Below are positions 56,833 through 64,000 of a DNA stretch of 64,000 bases, in pieces (the stretch's first letter is position 1; each line of letters begins with the position of its first letter). The notes under the pieces are model-generated. The model ran no database searches, was not told the DNA's origin, and saw only the letters and a program-made list of their open reading frames with translations. The translations under genes were made by a program, and so were the position numbers. The DNA is from Hymenobacter cheonanensis (GTDB lineage: Bacteria > Bacteroidota > Bacteroidia > Cytophagales > Hymenobacteraceae): NCBI RefSeq assembly GCF_030581075.1, contig NZ_JAUQSW010000011.1:62001-126000 (forward strand). The letters are read 5' to 3'.

Positions 56833-58086
56833 ATGTTACTAAGCTATTTCAAAATTGCCTGGAAGGTCCTCTTGCGGCGCAAGGTTTTCACCGCCATCAG
56901 CCTGTTTGGCATCAGCTTCACGCTGATGATTTTGCTGGTAGTGTACGCCCTGTTCGACTACACCGTGGGGCCGCACCGCCCCGAGCTGCACGTAGATAGG
57001 CTGCTGTACGTGAACCGGATGCAGCTCCTGTTTCGTGAGGGCGGGCAGAGCAATAATGCCGTGGGCTACGGCTTTCTAAACGCGCACGTGCGCACCCTCA
57101 AAACGCCCGAAAAGGTGTCGCTCAGCGAGGCCAACTACGGCGTGGCCGTGGCCTACGTGGGCCAGCAGGTGCTTAAGCTCGACCTCAAGCGCACCGACGG
57201 CGAGTTCTGGCAGGTGCTGGATTTTGAGTTTCTGGAAGGCCGGCCCTACAACCCCGGCGAGGTGCGCGACGCCGCCCGGCTGGCCGTGCTCAATGCCACC
57301 ACCGCCCGGCGCTACTTCGGCACCGACCGGGGCGTGGTGGGCCGGCCCATCGAAATCGACGCGGTGCGCTACCGCGTGGTGGGCGTGGTGCACGATGTGG
57401 CCGTGGCCCGCGCCAACTCCTACGCCGAGGTGTGGACGCCCGTGACCACCGGCCCCGACGACCTGCGCAAGCCCGACCTGCTGGGCCAGTACCAGGCCAT
57501 CATCCTGGCCCGCCAGGCCGCCGATGTGCCCGCCATCAAAGACGAGGTGCAGCAGCTGGTGCGCCACACCCCACTGCCCGACCCCAAGCAGTACAAGCAA
57601 CTCAATATGCGGGCCCAAACGCTGCTGGCCTCTTACACGGCGCGCTTCGACAACAACGCCGCGGCCGATGGCGGGGTGGGCCGCTTTACGAAGGTGATGC
57701 TGGGGCTAGGGCTGCTTTTTATGCTGCTGCCGGCCCTCAATCTGGTGAATATCAACGTGAGCCGCACGCTGGAGCGCTCGGGCGAGATTGGGGTGCGCAA
57801 GGCGTTTGGGGCCACGGCCAGCCGGCTGGTGGGGCAGTTTCTGGTCGAGAATATTTTTCTGACCCTGGTGGGTAGCGTGCTGGGCCTGGCCCTGGCGGCG
57901 GGCGCGCTGGCACTGCTCAATAGCAGCCACCTTTTTGCCTACGCCAACTACGCGCTCAATGCGCGGGTGTTTGGGGTGGCGCTGGGCCTGGCGCTGTTTT
58001 TCGGCATCCTGTCGGGCGCGTACCCGGCCTACAAAATGTCGAAGCTGCAAGCCGTGCGGGCCCTCAAAGGCGACACCGGGGCCTAG
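56833..58086 (+). CDS. ABC transporter permease 1, MacB/FtsX type
   Basis: 417 residues. One N-terminal membrane helix (TAISLFGISFTLMILLVVYALF), a periplasmic MacB_PCD-like domain (residues about 45-285), and three C-terminal helices (VMLGLGLLFMLLPALNLVNINVS, in parts; LTLVGSVLGLALAAGALALL; VALGLALFFGILSGAYPAY) with the ERSGEIGVRKAFGA coupling motif. Start ATG 56833; an earlier ATG reads through a palindrome arm. Confidence 0.95.
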   Translation: MLLSYFKIAWKVLLRRKVFTAISLFGISFTLMILLVVYALFDYTVGPHRPELHVDRLLYVNRMQLLFREGGQSNNAVGYGFLNAHVRTLKTPEKVSLSEANYGVAVAYVGQQVLKLDLKRTDGEFWQVLDFEFLEGRPYNPGEVRDAARLAVLNATTARRYFGTDRGVVGRPIEIDAVRYRVVGVVHDVAVARANSYAEVWTPVTTGPDDLRKPDLLGQYQAIILARQAADVPAIKDEVQQLVRHTPLPDPKQYKQLNMRAQTLLASYTARFDNNAAADGGVGRFTKVMLGLGLLFMLLPALNLVNINVSRTLERSGEIGVRKAFGATASRLVGQFLVENIFLTLVGSVLGLALAAGALALLNSSHLFAYANYALNARVFGVALGLALFFGILSGAYPAYKMSKLQAVRALKGDTGA

Positions 58087-58141
58087 CCACGTCGGGTAAA
58101 ACTTCCTGCTAACTGCTCACTGCTGATTGAATAACTGACTT

Positions 58142-59335
58142 ATGCTACGCCACCTGTTTACCCTGATGTGGAACCGCAAGCGCGCCAATGGCTTGCTGAT
58201 TCTCGAAATATTTCTGGCCTTCGTGGTGCTCTTTGTGGTGGGCAGCGTGGGCGTGTACTACTGGCGCAACTACCGCGCCCCGCTCGGCTTCGGCTACGAA
58301 AACGTGTGGAAAGTGGAGCTTAACCCCGGCGCCCAGCCCCACGCCGCGCAGTTTGCCAGCTTGCAGCGCCTGGTAGCCCGGCTGCGCAGTACGCCGGGCG
58401 TGGTCGCGCTCTCGCGCAGCGTCGACAACACGCCGTTTGCCTTCAGCCAGAATTCCACTCAGTTTAGGGCTATCGGCGCAAAAATTCACCCCGATGTGTA
58501 CGGCGACGTGTACGACGCCGGCCCCGAGTTCAAAGACGTAATGGGCCTGCGCCTGGTGGCCGGCCGCTGGTTCGACCGCCGCGACGAGGTGCCCGGCCGC
58601 TACCCGCCCATCGTGATTACGGACCTGGCCCAGGCCGCCCTATTTCCCGACGGCCGGTCGGCCCTCGGCCAGCTCATTGCCGACAACGACCACGACAGCT
58701 ACCGCGTGGTGGGCGTCAGCGGCCCCTACCGCGCCAACGGCGAGCTGAGCGAGCCCCAGCCGGGCTATTTTCTCTACATCAGCCCCCAGGATACGGCGCG
58801 CGCTCTCTTCAATATGCTGGTGCGGGTGCAGCCGGGCAGCGGCGCGCAGCTCGAAAAAAAGCTGAACGAGGAAATACGAGCGGCCAGCGGCGGCTGGTCG
58901 AGCAACATCCTGCCCCTGCCCGACGAGCGCCGCACCCAGCTGAAGGTGGGCCTGGCGCTGCCCGGCATCCTGGGCGTAGTGTGCGTGTTTTTGCTGGTGA
59001 ATGTGGCCCTGGGGCTGTTTGGCGTGCTGTGGCTCAACATCAGCCAGCGGCGCGCCGAGCTAGGGGTGCGCCGGGCGCTGGGGGCCACGGGGGCGGCCAT
59101 CAGCCGGCAGGTGCTGGGCGAGCTGCTGGTGGTCACCACGTTTGGGCTGCTGCTGGGGCTGGCGGTGGCGGCGCAGTTTCCGCTGCTGGGCGTGTTTAGC
59201 GTGAAGGCCGGCGTGTACCTCACCGCGATGGCGCTGGCGGCGGCGGGGCTGTATCTGCTGGCCACCGTGTGCGCGCTGTACCCGAGCCGGCTGGCGGCGG
59301 GCATTCAGCCGGCCGTGGCCCTGCGTGAGGAGTAG
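58142..59335 (+). CDS. ABC transporter permease 2, MacB/FtsX type
   Basis: 397 residues, same architecture as the preceding gene: N-terminal helix (LLILEIFLAFVVLFVVGSVGVYYW), periplasmic domain, three C-terminal helices, and the RRAELGVRRALGATGAAISRQ motif. The two permeases probably pair as a heterodimer around the ATPase. It is 55 bases downstream of permease 1. Confidence 0.95.
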   Translation: MLRHLFTLMWNRKRANGLLILEIFLAFVVLFVVGSVGVYYWRNYRAPLGFGYENVWKVELNPGAQPHAAQFASLQRLVARLRSTPGVVALSRSVDNTPFAFSQNSTQFRAIGAKIHPDVYGDVYDAGPEFKDVMGLRLVAGRWFDRRDEVPGRYPPIVITDLAQAALFPDGRSALGQLIADNDHDSYRVVGVSGPYRANGELSEPQPGYFLYISPQDTARALFNMLVRVQPGSGAQLEKKLNEEIRAASGGWSSNILPLPDERRTQLKVGLALPGILGVVCVFLLVNVALGLFGVLWLNISQRRAELGVRRALGATGAAISRQVLGELLVVTTFGLLLGLAVAAQFPLLGVFSVKAGVYLTAMALAAAGLYLLATVCALYPSRLAAGIQPAVALREE

Positions 59336-59564
59336 GGAAGGGGCTTTGCTAGCCCCCAAAAGCCGCGTTGGGGTAAGGCTAGCGCTGGTTGGGATATTAT
59401 TTTAGGGCGCGGCGGCAACGGCCGGCACTTTTGCCGCATCTACCCGGCCAGCCAGCGGGGTGAGGCCGCAAAATAGTTTGGCCGCCTCCGTAACGAACGC
59501 CCGCCTGGCCCGGTACCCGCTCCATAATCAACTGCTTCCGCCTTTCACTTTTCCTGTTTTTGCC

Positions 59565-60263
59565 ATGAAAAACCTGCTCTTCCCCGCCTTGCTTTCGCTG
59601 GCCGCGCTAGCCCCCGCCTGCGCCCAAAGCACCCAAACGCGCGCCGTGCCCACGTTCCACGCCATTCAGGTGGGCACCGGCATCGAGCTGGCCCTCACGG
59701 CCGGCCGCAGCCAGCACGTGGAGGTGAGCGCCGCCACCGATGCTTACCGCGACCACATCGAAACCACGGTGAAGGACGGCGTGCTGATACTGCGCTACAA
59801 AAACGACGACGACCGCTACAGCCGCGACCGCACCAACAAGCACCTGCGCGTGGCCGTCACGGCCGATGAGCTTACGGCGCTCTCGGCCAGCAGCGGCTCG
59901 TCGGTGCGCACCGCGGGCGACTTCGACGCCGCTACGTTTCAGCTCGACATCTCGTCGGGGGCCAGCGTGCAGGCCGGCCTCGACACCGGCACCCTCACCG
60001 TGCGCCAGAGCAGCGGCAGCAGTGCCGACCTGAAGGGCCGCGCCACTAGCCTCGATGTGCAAAGCAGCAGCGGCGCCACCTTCGATGCCCACGACCTGCG
60101 CACCGACCGCTGCCGCGCCCAGGCCAGCAGCGGCAGCTCGGTGCGCGTGGCCGTGAAGGACGACCTGGTGGCCCAGGCCAGCAGCGGCGGCAGCATCAGC
60201 TACCAGGGCTCGCCGCAGCTTACCAAGCGCACCAGCAGCGGCGGCAGCGTGAGCGGCCGCTAG
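59565..60263 (+). CDS. DUF2807 (head GIN domain) secreted protein 1
   Basis: 232 residues. Signal peptide (MKNLLFPALLSLAALAPACAQ), then a right-handed beta-helix-like DUF2807 domain with FHAIQVGTGIELALTAGRSQHVEVS (in parts) and repeated S-S-G-S units (SASSGSSVRTAGDF, QASSGSSVRV). DUF2807 is called a putative auto-transporter adhesin head domain; its role is not established. Paralogue of the next gene. Confidence 0.9.
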   Translation: MKNLLFPALLSLAALAPACAQSTQTRAVPTFHAIQVGTGIELALTAGRSQHVEVSAATDAYRDHIETTVKDGVLILRYKNDDDRYSRDRTNKHLRVAVTADELTALSASSGSSVRTAGDFDAATFQLDISSGASVQAGLDTGTLTVRQSSGSSADLKGRATSLDVQSSSGATFDAHDLRTDRCRAQASSGSSVRVAVKDDLVAQASSGGSISYQGSPQLTKRTSSGGSVSGR

Positions 60264-60356
60264 CCCCGCCGCCCCGGCCGGGGCCGTTCCCAAACCCGCG
60301 CTGCGCTCTTTCTTTGCAGCCGGCGGGCTTACTTTCTTCGCCGCTTTTCTGAGTTC

Positions 60357-61097
60357 ATGAAAAAATACTTGCTGCCCGCCGCGCTCTGGCTGCTGGCGCT
60401 GGCCCCCGCCGCTGCCCAAACCACTGCCCCCGCCACTACGGCTGCCGCCAACGGCCCACAGGTGCGGCCCCTCGAAAAATTTCGCGCCATCAACGTGGGC
60501 ACCGGCATCGAGCTGGTGCTCACGGGCGGCCACGCCCAGCAGGTGGAGGTGAGCGCTACCACCCTCGACCAGCGCGAGCACATCCTGACCACCGTGCGCG
60601 ACGGCGTGCTGAACGTGCACTACGACAACCCCGACGAGCGCGCCGGCAACTCGAAAAAAGACCGCCAGAACCGCAAGCTGCGCGTGGCCGTCACGGCCGA
60701 CCAGCTTTCGAGCCTCGCCGCCAGCAGCGGCGCCGCCGTTACGGCCAGCGGGCCCTTCGCCAACCCCGATTTTCAGCTCGATATCTCGTCGGGCGCCGCC
60801 GTGCGGGCCGACATCAACGTGGGCGTGCTCATCGTGCGCCAGAACGGCGGCAGCGTTATCGACCTCACGGGCCAGGCCCCGCGCTTCGACCTCAAGATTA
60901 CCAGCGGCTCGGTTTTCAACGGCGACAAACTGCTCACCAACCGCAGCCAGATTGAAGCCAGCAGCGGCAGCAACGCCAAGCTGGCCGTGAAGGAAGTGCT
61001 GCTGGCCGAGGCCAGCGGCGGCAGCAACATCCGGTACTACGGCGCGCCCGAGGTGACCAAAAATGCCACCGGCGGCAGCACCATCAGCGGCCGCTAG
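60357..61097 (+). CDS. DUF2807 (head GIN domain) secreted protein 2
   Basis: 246 residues. Signal peptide (KKYLLPAALWLLALAPAAAQ), short Thr/Ala spacer, then the DUF2807 beta-helix (LEKFRAINVGTGIELVLTGGHAQQVEVS, in parts; SSGAAVRADINVGVLIVRQNGG). The domain aligns with the preceding gene across its length (VGTGIEL, VTADxL, SSG runs, GGS-SGR end), so the pair is a tandem duplication. A palindrome follows. Confidence 0.9.
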   Translation: MKKYLLPAALWLLALAPAAAQTTAPATTAAANGPQVRPLEKFRAINVGTGIELVLTGGHAQQVEVSATTLDQREHILTTVRDGVLNVHYDNPDERAGNSKKDRQNRKLRVAVTADQLSSLAASSGAAVTASGPFANPDFQLDISSGAAVRADINVGVLIVRQNGGSVIDLTGQAPRFDLKITSGSVFNGDKLLTNRSQIEASSGSNAKLAVKEVLLAEASGGSNIRYYGAPEVTKNATGGSTISGR

Positions 61098-61122
61098 GGG
61101 CGGTTTTCTGCCGTAGCTATTC

Positions 61123-61231
61123 AAACGTCCGTCATGCTGAGCTTGCCGAAGCATCTTGGTCGCACCGTTAGGATTAGTGACCCTAGCAGTGCGAGCAAGA
61201 TGCTTCGACAAGCTCAGCATGACGGACGTTT
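61123..61231. repeat. GTCATGCTGA-type palindrome
   Basis: 35-bp arms 61123-61157 and 61197-61231 with one mismatch. Arms and loop are very similar to the element at 44275 (ACCCTAGCAGT shared in the loop). Confidence 0.95.
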
Positions 61232-61263
61232 TGCAATGGATAACAAACTCCCAACAACCCCGC

Positions 61264-62643
61264 ATGATTCTCATTATCGACGACGACCTGGCAGTGCGCA
61301 CCTCGCTGCGGCTGCTGCTCAAGCAGGCTGGCTACGCCCCGCACGCCGTGCCCGGCCCGGCCGAGGCGCTGGCCGCCGTGCGCGAGGCCACGCCCCGGCT
61401 CATCGTGCTCGATATGAACTTCTCGGCCGCCACTACCGGCGCCGATGGGCTAGCCCTGCTAACCCAGTTGAAGGCCCTGGCGCCGCAGGTGCCGGTGGTG
61501 CTGCTCACGGGCTGGGGCAGCATTGCGCTGGCGGTGGCCGGCATGAAGGCGGGCGCCGCCGAGTTCGTCACCAAGCCCTGGCAAAACGAGGCGCTGCTGC
61601 AAACCATCGGCACCATTTTGCAATTGCACGCGGCCCCGGCCGGTGGGGCTAGCCCCACCGGCCGGGCGGCGCTCGACCGGCAGTTTGCCTTCGGCAATAT
61701 TGTGGGCGACGACCCGCGCCTGCTGGCCGTGCTGCGCCAGGTGGGCCAGGTGGCCGCCACCGATGCCTCGGTGCTGATAGAAGGCGAAAGCGGCACCGGC
61801 AAAGAGCTGATTGCCGAGGCCCTGCACCACAACAGCCACCGGCGCGGCCAATCTTTTGTGAAGGTGAACCTGGGCGGCATCTCGGCCAGCTTGTTTGAGA
61901 GCGAGATGTTTGGCCACCGGCGCGGCGCCTTCACCGATGCCCGCGCCGACCGCGTGGGCCGCTTCGAGCTGGCCAACGGCGGCACCATTTTTCTGGATGA
62001 GATAGGCGAGCTGGAGCTGGCCAGCCAGGTGAAGCTGCTGCGCGTGCTGCAAGACCGCACCTACGAGGTGCTCGGCGACAGCCGCCCGCGCCGCCTCGAC
62101 CTGCGCGTGGTGGCCGCCACCAATAAAAACCTGGCCGAAATGGTAGCCCAGGGCCGATTCCGCGAAGACCTGTTTTATCGCCTCAACCTCATCACGCTGC
62201 GCCTGCCCGCCCTGCGCGAGCGCCCGGCCGATATCCCGGCCCTGGCCCGGCACTTCGTGGCCCAGCTGCAAGCCACCTACCACCGGCCCGGCCTGCGGCT
62301 GGGCCCGGCCGCCGCCCACTGGCTGCAAGAGCAGCCGTTGCCCGGCAACATCCGCGAGCTTAAAAACCTGGTGGAGCGCACCGTGCTCACTACCCCGCAC
62401 GACGAGCTGACTCCTAGCGACTTGCAGGCTCCTGGTGCCGCGGCGCCCGCCCCGCGCCCGGCTAGCCCCGCCGAGCTGCCCGCCCCCGGCTCCATGACCC
62501 TGGAGGCCCTGGAAGAGCAGATGATACGCCAGAGCGTGGCCCACTACCAGGGCAACCTGAGCCGCGTGGCCCGCGCCCTGGGCCTGAGCCGCGGCGCCCT
62601 CTACCGGCGGCTCGATAAGTTTGGCATCCCGTACAGCGAGTAG
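61264..62643 (+). CDS. Sigma54-dependent response regulator (NtrC family)
   Basis: 459 residues. Receiver domain (D50 in LIVLDMNFS, Lys in VTKPW), AAA+ domain with Walker A GESGTGKE (K180), the sigma54-contact loop as GAFTDA (221-226; the classical form is GAFTGA), Walker B GTIFLDEIGEL and R-finger RFREDLFYRLN, then a Fis-type HTH (GNLSRVARALGLSRGALYRRL). It activates sigma54 promoters. The ATG at 61264 is chosen; the frame upstream reads through a palindrome. Its partner kinase follows. Confidence 0.95.
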   Translation: MILIIDDDLAVRTSLRLLLKQAGYAPHAVPGPAEALAAVREATPRLIVLDMNFSAATTGADGLALLTQLKALAPQVPVVLLTGWGSIALAVAGMKAGAAEFVTKPWQNEALLQTIGTILQLHAAPAGGASPTGRAALDRQFAFGNIVGDDPRLLAVLRQVGQVAATDASVLIEGESGTGKELIAEALHHNSHRRGQSFVKVNLGGISASLFESEMFGHRRGAFTDARADRVGRFELANGGTIFLDEIGELELASQVKLLRVLQDRTYEVLGDSRPRRLDLRVVAATNKNLAEMVAQGRFREDLFYRLNLITLRLPALRERPADIPALARHFVAQLQATYHRPGLRLGPAAAHWLQEQPLPGNIRELKNLVERTVLTTPHDELTPSDLQAPGAAAPAPRPASPAELPAPGSMTLEALEEQMIRQSVAHYQGNLSRVARALGLSRGALYRRLDKFGIPYSE

Positions 62644-62674
62644 CCTTACTTCAAAATTAAACGCCTTAAACAAA

Positions 62675-62767
62675 CGGGTCATGCTGAACGCAGTGACGCA
62701 TCTTTACCACTTGTACAAGGCGTTCAACGAAGGGGTAGAGATGCTTTACTGCGTTCAGCACGACCCG
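62675..62767. repeat. GTCATGCTGA-type palindrome
   Basis: Arms 62675-62709 and 62733-62767 pair with several mismatches (CGGGTCATGCTGAACGCAGT). Between the response regulator and kinase genes, which are otherwise a pair. Confidence 0.9.
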
Positions 62768-62821
62768 ATTTTATGTTCTTTTTAGTTCAGGAGCAAGTCT
62801 TAGTAGCTAAGCCCAGCCGCC

Positions 62822-64000
62822 ATGTCGCTTCGTAGCAAGCTTCTGCTCTTTCTGCTGCCGCTGTATGCCGTGCTGCTGGTGCTGGCGGCGCAGGTGCGCA
62901 CGCGCCAGCCGGGGCTGTTTGTGGCCTGCGAGCTGACCATTGTGGCGAGCGGAGTGCTTACCTGGCAGCTGTACCGGGGGCTGCTGCGGCCGGTGCGCCT
63001 CATCGAGGCCGGCACGGCGGCGCTGGCCGCCCAAGATTTCAACCTGAAATTCAAGCCCGTGGGCCAGCCCGAGCTCGACCGACTCATCGGGGTCTACAAC
63101 CAGATGCTCGACGCGCTGCGCCAGGAGCGCGTGGGCCAGCACGAGCAGGCCGTGCTGCTCGAGCGGCTACTGGCCGCCTCGCCGGCGGGCATTCTGCTGC
63201 TGAATTTTGACGGGGAGATAACCAGCGCCAACGCCGCCGCCGCCCGCGCACTAGGCCTGCCCGCTGCCGCGCTGCTGGGGCAGCCGGTGGCGGGCCTGCC
63301 CGCGCCCTGGGGCGCGGCGCTGGCCGGCCTGGCCGGCGGCCACCCCCAGCCGGTGCGCCTGCCCGGCGGGCAGCTCTACCGGGCAGCCGCCGCGCACTTT
63401 CTCGACCGGGGCTTTCAGCGGCGCTTTATCGTGCTGGAAGAGCTGACCGACGAGCTGCGCCAGCAGGAAAAGCAGAGCTACGAGCAGCTCATCCGCCTCG
63501 TGTCGCACGAGGTCAACAACTCCATCGGGGCCGTAAACTCGCTGCTGGGCAGCTTTGGGCACTACGCCCCCCAGCTAGCCCCCGCCGACCGCCTAGATTA
63601 CCGCGAGGGCCTGGCCGTGAGCATTGCCCGCAACACCCAGCTTGCCGATTTTGTGGCCGCCTACGCCCGGCTGGTGCGCCTGCCGCCGCCCGCCCTGCAC
63701 CCCACCGAGCTGCACGCACTGCTGCGGGGCCTGGGCCGCCTGCTAGCCCCACAAAGCGCCGCCCAGGGCATAGCCTGGCACTGGCAGCTAGCCCCTGAAG
63801 GCCCCCTGGTAGTGCCGGCCGATGCCCATCAGCTCACCCAGGCGCTGCTCAACGTGGCCAAAAATGCCCTCGAAGCCATTGGGCCGGGCGGGGGCAACGT
63901 GTGGGTGCGCACCACCGCCCAGCCGCCCACGCTGGCCATCGAAAACGACGGCCCGCCCTTGAGCCCCGAGGTGAGCCAGCGGCTGTTTACGCCCTTTTTC
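62822..64000 (+). CDS. NtrY-like histidine kinase (3' end outside window)
   Basis: 393 codons visible; the C-terminus lies beyond the window. Two N-terminal helices (LLLFLLPLYAVLLVLAA and LFVACELTIVASGVLTW), a HAMP segment (LLRPVRLIEAGTAALAAQ), a PAS domain (AASPAGILLLNFDGEITSANAAA, in parts), HisKA with the phospho-His H229 in RLVSHEVNNSIG, and the N-box LNVAKNALEAIG. HEVNN replaces the usual HEIKNP. The visible part ends FTPFF, just before the G2 box. Very likely partner of the sigma54 regulator 179 bases upstream. Confidence 0.93.
   Translation, partial: MSLRSKLLLFLLPLYAVLLVLAAQVRTRQPGLFVACELTIVASGVLTWQLYRGLLRPVRLIEAGTAALAAQDFNLKFKPVGQPELDRLIGVYNQMLDALRQERVGQHEQAVLLERLLAASPAGILLLNFDGEITSANAAAARALGLPAAALLGQPVAGLPAPWGAALAGLAGGHPQPVRLPGGQLYRAAAAHFLDRGFQRRFIVLEELTDELRQQEKQSYEQLIRLVSHEVNNSIGAVNSLLGSFGHYAPQLAPADRLDYREGLAVSIARNTQLADFVAAYARLVRLPPPALHPTELHALLRGLGRLLAPQSAAQGIAWHWQLAPEGPLVVPADAHQLTQALLNVAKNALEAIGPGGGNVWVRTTAQPPTLAIENDGPPLSPEVSQRLFTPFF

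Noticed and set aside
59607..61322. 571-codon minus-strand frame
   Set aside because: Antisense to the two DUF2807 genes, low-complexity Ala/Gly/His-rich, and reads into a palindrome.

Overview
The window reads as a chromosomal segment of a GC-rich member of the Bacteroidota, most likely the Hymenobacter group (Cytophagales). This rests on four things: high GC (about 65% by eye); promoters of the Bacteroidota type (TTG, 19 bases, TAnnTTTG) in place of sigma70 boxes; no clear Shine-Dalgarno sequences; and a protein with a C-terminal type IX secretion sorting domain. The genus is an inference; no rRNA gene is present.

Layout. 1-5.3 kb: alpha-2-macroglobulin lipoprotein, cut by the window start. 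5.4-16.6 kb: an AT-rich orphan gene, a LysR regulator with a threonine-synthase-like enzyme, a glycosyltransferase/polysaccharide-deacetylase fusion, DUF167, an endonuclease III relative, a histidine kinase/response regulator pair, a SpoU methyltransferase and a gene broken by an in-frame amber codon. 16.6-28.5 kb: T9SS cargo, typA, msrB, an AT-hook protein, metG, pth, rplY, a CocE-type hydrolase, prs and tRNA-Gln. 28.6-44.3 kb: atpD-atpC, a TPR-like protein, an AI-2E family permease, a Cys/Met PLP enzyme, an LRR-protein kinase, a PglE/PglD-like sugar pair, amt, queA, a HEAT-cyclophilin protein and an MscS channel. 44.4-52.5 kb: rsmG, an ECF-like sigma factor, a GT2, tgt, a GIY-YIG nuclease, an LptF/G permease, an EamA transporter, ispE and a PglC-like sugar transferase. 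52.9-64 kb: a MacAB/TolC-like exporter (adaptor, TolC, ATPase, two permeases), two DUF2807 paralogues, and a sigma54 response regulator with its histidine kinase, cut by the window end.

The most striking feature is not a gene. From about 44 to 63 kb most intergenic gaps carry a 90-190 bp near-perfect palindrome. Most begin GTCAT and end ATGAC, and they fall into three sequence types (GTCATGCTGA, GTCATTGCGA, GTCATGGCG). One small AT-rich GIY-YIG nuclease gene sits between two direct copies of the GTCATTGCGA arm, so it is a candidate for the mobilising enzyme or for a passenger. Other palindrome families have entered genes: one supplies an in-frame loop in the glycosyltransferase, one encodes the C-terminus of the sugar transferase, and one encodes the N-terminus of the TolC protein.

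Functionally the window is mostly housekeeping (translation, tRNA modification with queA and tgt, ATP synthase, nucleotide and isoprenoid precursors) mixed with envelope functions (sugar priming, lipid or LPS transport, efflux, mechanosensing, proteinase trapping). Several genes start only 4-8 bases after a TAnnTTTG-like element, which predicts leaderless mRNAs.
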